Shown here: one piece after another, positions 61,448 to 64,000 of the stretch
How the letters are laid out: every line of letters starts with the position of its first letter
Position numbering within the stretch: the stretch's first letter is position 1
Assembly: GCF_030581005.1 (NCBI RefSeq)
Contig: NZ_JAUQSX010000007.1
Location: forward strand, 248,001 to 312,000
DNA from: Hymenobacter mellowenesis
GTDB lineage: Bacteria; Bacteroidota; Bacteroidia; Cytophagales; Hymenobacteraceae
Direction of reading: 5' to 3'
DNA length: 64,000 nucleotides
Made by a program: the position numbers and the translations under genes
The notes under the pieces: generated by a model
Told to the model about the DNA's origin: nothing
What the model saw: the letters and a program-made list of their open reading frames with translations, nothing else
The model's database searches: none

Positions 61448-61960
61448 ATGTCAAACTCGCCCAAAAAGGAAAAGGACGCTGCCATGAAAGCCAAAGAACT
61501 CCAGGAATTGCTCGATTTTATCGCTAAATCGGGCCTGAATAAGGTTAACATTGAAACTGAGGAATTTAAAATCTCGGTGCAGCGCGACCCTAACACCAAA
61601 ACCGTATTCAGTGCAGCGGCCCCGGCAGCGGCTCCTGCTGCCCCGGCCCCGGTAGCGTCGGCTCCCGCGCCGGCTGCTGCGGCTCCTGCCGCTGCCCCGG
61701 CTGCTGCGGAAGCTTCGGCGGCCAGCCACAAAGCCCTAAAGGCCCCCATGATTGGGACCTTCTACCGCAGCAGCGGCCCGGATGCTCCGGCTTTTGTACA
61801 GGTAGGCGACATGGTGGAAAAAGGCCAGGTTATCTGCATCATCGAGGCGATGAAGCTGTTCAACGAGATTGAAGCCGAAGAAAGCGGCCGCGTCGTGAAG
61901 GCGCTGGTAGACAACGCTACGCCGGTGGAATACGACCAGCCGCTGTTTTTGATTGAATAG
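61448..61960 (+). CDS. accB: biotin carboxyl carrier protein of acetyl-CoA carboxylase
   Basis: Carries CO2 on biotin between biotin carboxylase and carboxyltransferase. The 170-residue product has an N-terminal helical part, an Ala/Pro-rich hinge of about 35 residues (61610-61730) and the biotinyl domain with EAMKLFNEIEA; the Lys of EAMKL is the biotin site. It ends 125 bp before accC, and the gap is filled by palindromic element B2. Confidence 0.95.
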   Translation: MSNSPKKEKDAAMKAKELQELLDFIAKSGLNKVNIETEEFKISVQRDPNTKTVFSAAAPAAAPAAPAPVASAPAPAAAAPAAAPAAAEASAASHKALKAPMIGTFYRSSGPDAPAFVQVGDMVEKGQVICIIEAMKLFNEIEAEESGRVVKALVDNATPVEYDQPLFLIE

Positions 61961-61971
61961 TTACCCCCATT

Positions 61972-62058
61972 TGTCATCCTGAGCAGCGCGAAGGACCTTA
62001 TCAAGTCGGAACGAGTCGTTCAAACGTGATAAGGTCCTTTGCGCCGCTCAGGATGACA
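61972..62058. repeat. palindromic element B2 (TGTCATCCTGAGC type)
   Basis: Arms TGTCATCCTGAGCAGCGCGA and the complement ending GGATGACA, with a small rearrangement (GCAGCGCG versus GCGCCGC) in the middle of the arm. Same sub-type as B1 at 20491. It separates accB from accC inside an operon. Confidence 0.9.
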
Positions 62059-62085
62059 GGTTTTAACACTGACCATCCCACCCAC

Positions 62086-63432
<1,347 letters not shown>

Positions 63433-63444
63433 TCGGTCAGACTA

Positions 63445-63921
63445 ATGGCTGAGTGGGCATTTGGTCTGTTGGCCCTTCTGGGATATGGGATATGGCTGTA
63501 TAGTAATCGGGAATTGGGAGGCGTCCAGTTGTCGATTGCTCCCCTTATTTGGGTGTTGCTAACTGCCTTGGTTTCGCTCACTCAATTGTCGGTTTTGCAC
63601 AACCCCGTTGTGAGCGGCTATTCTCACAACGATGCCTGGGTGAGTATGAATGACAACTTACATCCGGAAAGCTGGCAGTTAGAATACAAGGGCGAGGACT
63701 GGCCCTTTTTACTCACGCTGCTTGCGCCGCTGTTGGGATGGCTGCTGCTCAAGCAAATCACGGAGCCGGGGGCGTTGCGCGCCTGGCAAATGCGGCACTT
63801 CAGAAACCTCGGTTTCGTGGTGTGGCTGGCACTGCTGATAACCTCCTGCGATACCGGCCATCGGCAGGAATATTACAATCAGGCGGAATTGCCCGCAATT
63901 GGCAGTCGGGTCAACCCTTAA
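63445..63921 (+). CDS. membrane protein of unknown function
   Basis: A 158-residue protein with about four hydrophobic helices (FGLLALLGYGIWLY, LIWVLLTALVSLTQL, FLLTLLAPLLGWLLL, GFVVWLALLITSC). No family recognised. It begins 12 bp after accC but its base composition is visibly more AT-rich than the cluster, so it may be a later insertion. Confidence 0.65.
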   Translation: MAEWAFGLLALLGYGIWLYSNRELGGVQLSIAPLIWVLLTALVSLTQLSVLHNPVVSGYSHNDAWVSMNDNLHPESWQLEYKGEDWPFLLTLLAPLLGWLLLKQITEPGALRAWQMRHFRNLGFVVWLALLITSCDTGHRQEYYNQAELPAIGSRVNP

Positions 63922-64000
63922 TTTCTGCCGCATCCACTTCCTTCACGGCCCCGGCCGGGCGGCATTCGTTGGCACGGGTGCGCTCCGGCCGGGGCTGTGT
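63911..64000 (-). CDS. C-terminal end of a truncated gene
   Basis: Minus-strand frame ending at TGA 63911-63913 reads ...RTRANECRPAGAVKEVDAAEIKG with no stop to the window edge. The composition is GC-rich and coding-like, but the visible 29 residues are too few to name a product. It overlaps the end of the membrane protein by 11 bp. Confidence 0.35.
   Translation of the reverse strand, partial: TQPRPERTRANECRPAGAVKEVDAAEIKG

Noticed and set aside
3938..62058. Palindromes considered as CRISPR repeats
   Set aside because: They are single, dispersed, palindromic over about 100 bp and without spacers or cas genes.

Overview
The window looks like chromosomal DNA of a GC-rich member of the Bacteroidota, most likely Hymenobacter or a close relative. 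The evidence is: many genes preceded by a Bacteroidota-type -7 box (TAnnTTTG or a one-base variant) with little Shine-Dalgarno signal; many lipoproteins; the cluster DUF177-rpmF-plsX-fabH-efp-accB-accC; a SUMF1-fold lipoprotein of the GldJ/GldK kind; and a dense family of intergenic palindromes starting AACGTCATG. The species call is inference. I saw no rRNA, tRNA, CRISPR array, transposase gene or prophage.

Layout. 0.2-4 kb: Wzx-like flippase, GNAT-like transferase, CorA. 4-12 kb: NadR-like bifunctional NAD enzyme, a very large anchored protein, three small lipoproteins and an APC amino-acid permease. 12-17.7 kb: an alanine/proline-linker membrane protein, a disordered hydrophilic protein, then a redox module (FAD/NAD oxidoreductase, 76-residue membrane protein with a natural His5 tail, NapH/CcoG-like Fe-S membrane protein) followed by the SUMF1-fold lipoprotein. 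17.7-23.4 kb: hydrolase, SRPBCC protein and BCP peroxiredoxin in one minus-strand run, then three glycosyltransferases. 23.4-29.4 kb: lipoprotein, rhodanese, AhpD-like peroxidase, stand-alone H-NOX haem sensor, ECF sigma/anti-sigma pair, aldehyde dehydrogenase. 29.5-41.5 kb: Cys-patterned repeat protein, S41 protease, YdcF, thioredoxin-like protein, DUF885 peptidase, AspA, esterase, a 21-bp tandem repeat, aldo/keto reductase, Bax-inhibitor-1 protein. 41.6-53.4 kb: secreted NucA-family nuclease, a four-gene overlapping membrane/methyltransferase operon, lipoprotein, hydrolase, a HIT-NuiA fusion, GreA, 2-hydroxyacid dehydrogenase, RsmA, and a fusion of a siroheme-synthase-type domain to a TSUP anion exporter. 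53.5-64 kb: lipoprotein, M17 aminopeptidase, PdxA, a toxin-first HigBA module, then the fatty-acid/translation cluster and an orphan membrane protein.

The most notable points are: (i) 13 long palindromic elements, about one per 5 kb, in four arm sub-types, plus two unrelated palindromes; (ii) -7 boxes ending 3-5 nt before the ATG of five genes, implying leaderless mRNAs; (iii) the HIT-NuiA fusion about 5 kb from a nuclease of the family that NuiA proteins inhibit; (iv) the redox module; (v) the siroheme/TSUP fusion; (vi) a hairpin with a T-tract between the greA promoter and the greA start; (vii) a 21-bp degenerate tandem repeat, open in two frames. Gene starts were adjusted by eye from the longest open frames, and all functions are from reading sequence without database searches.
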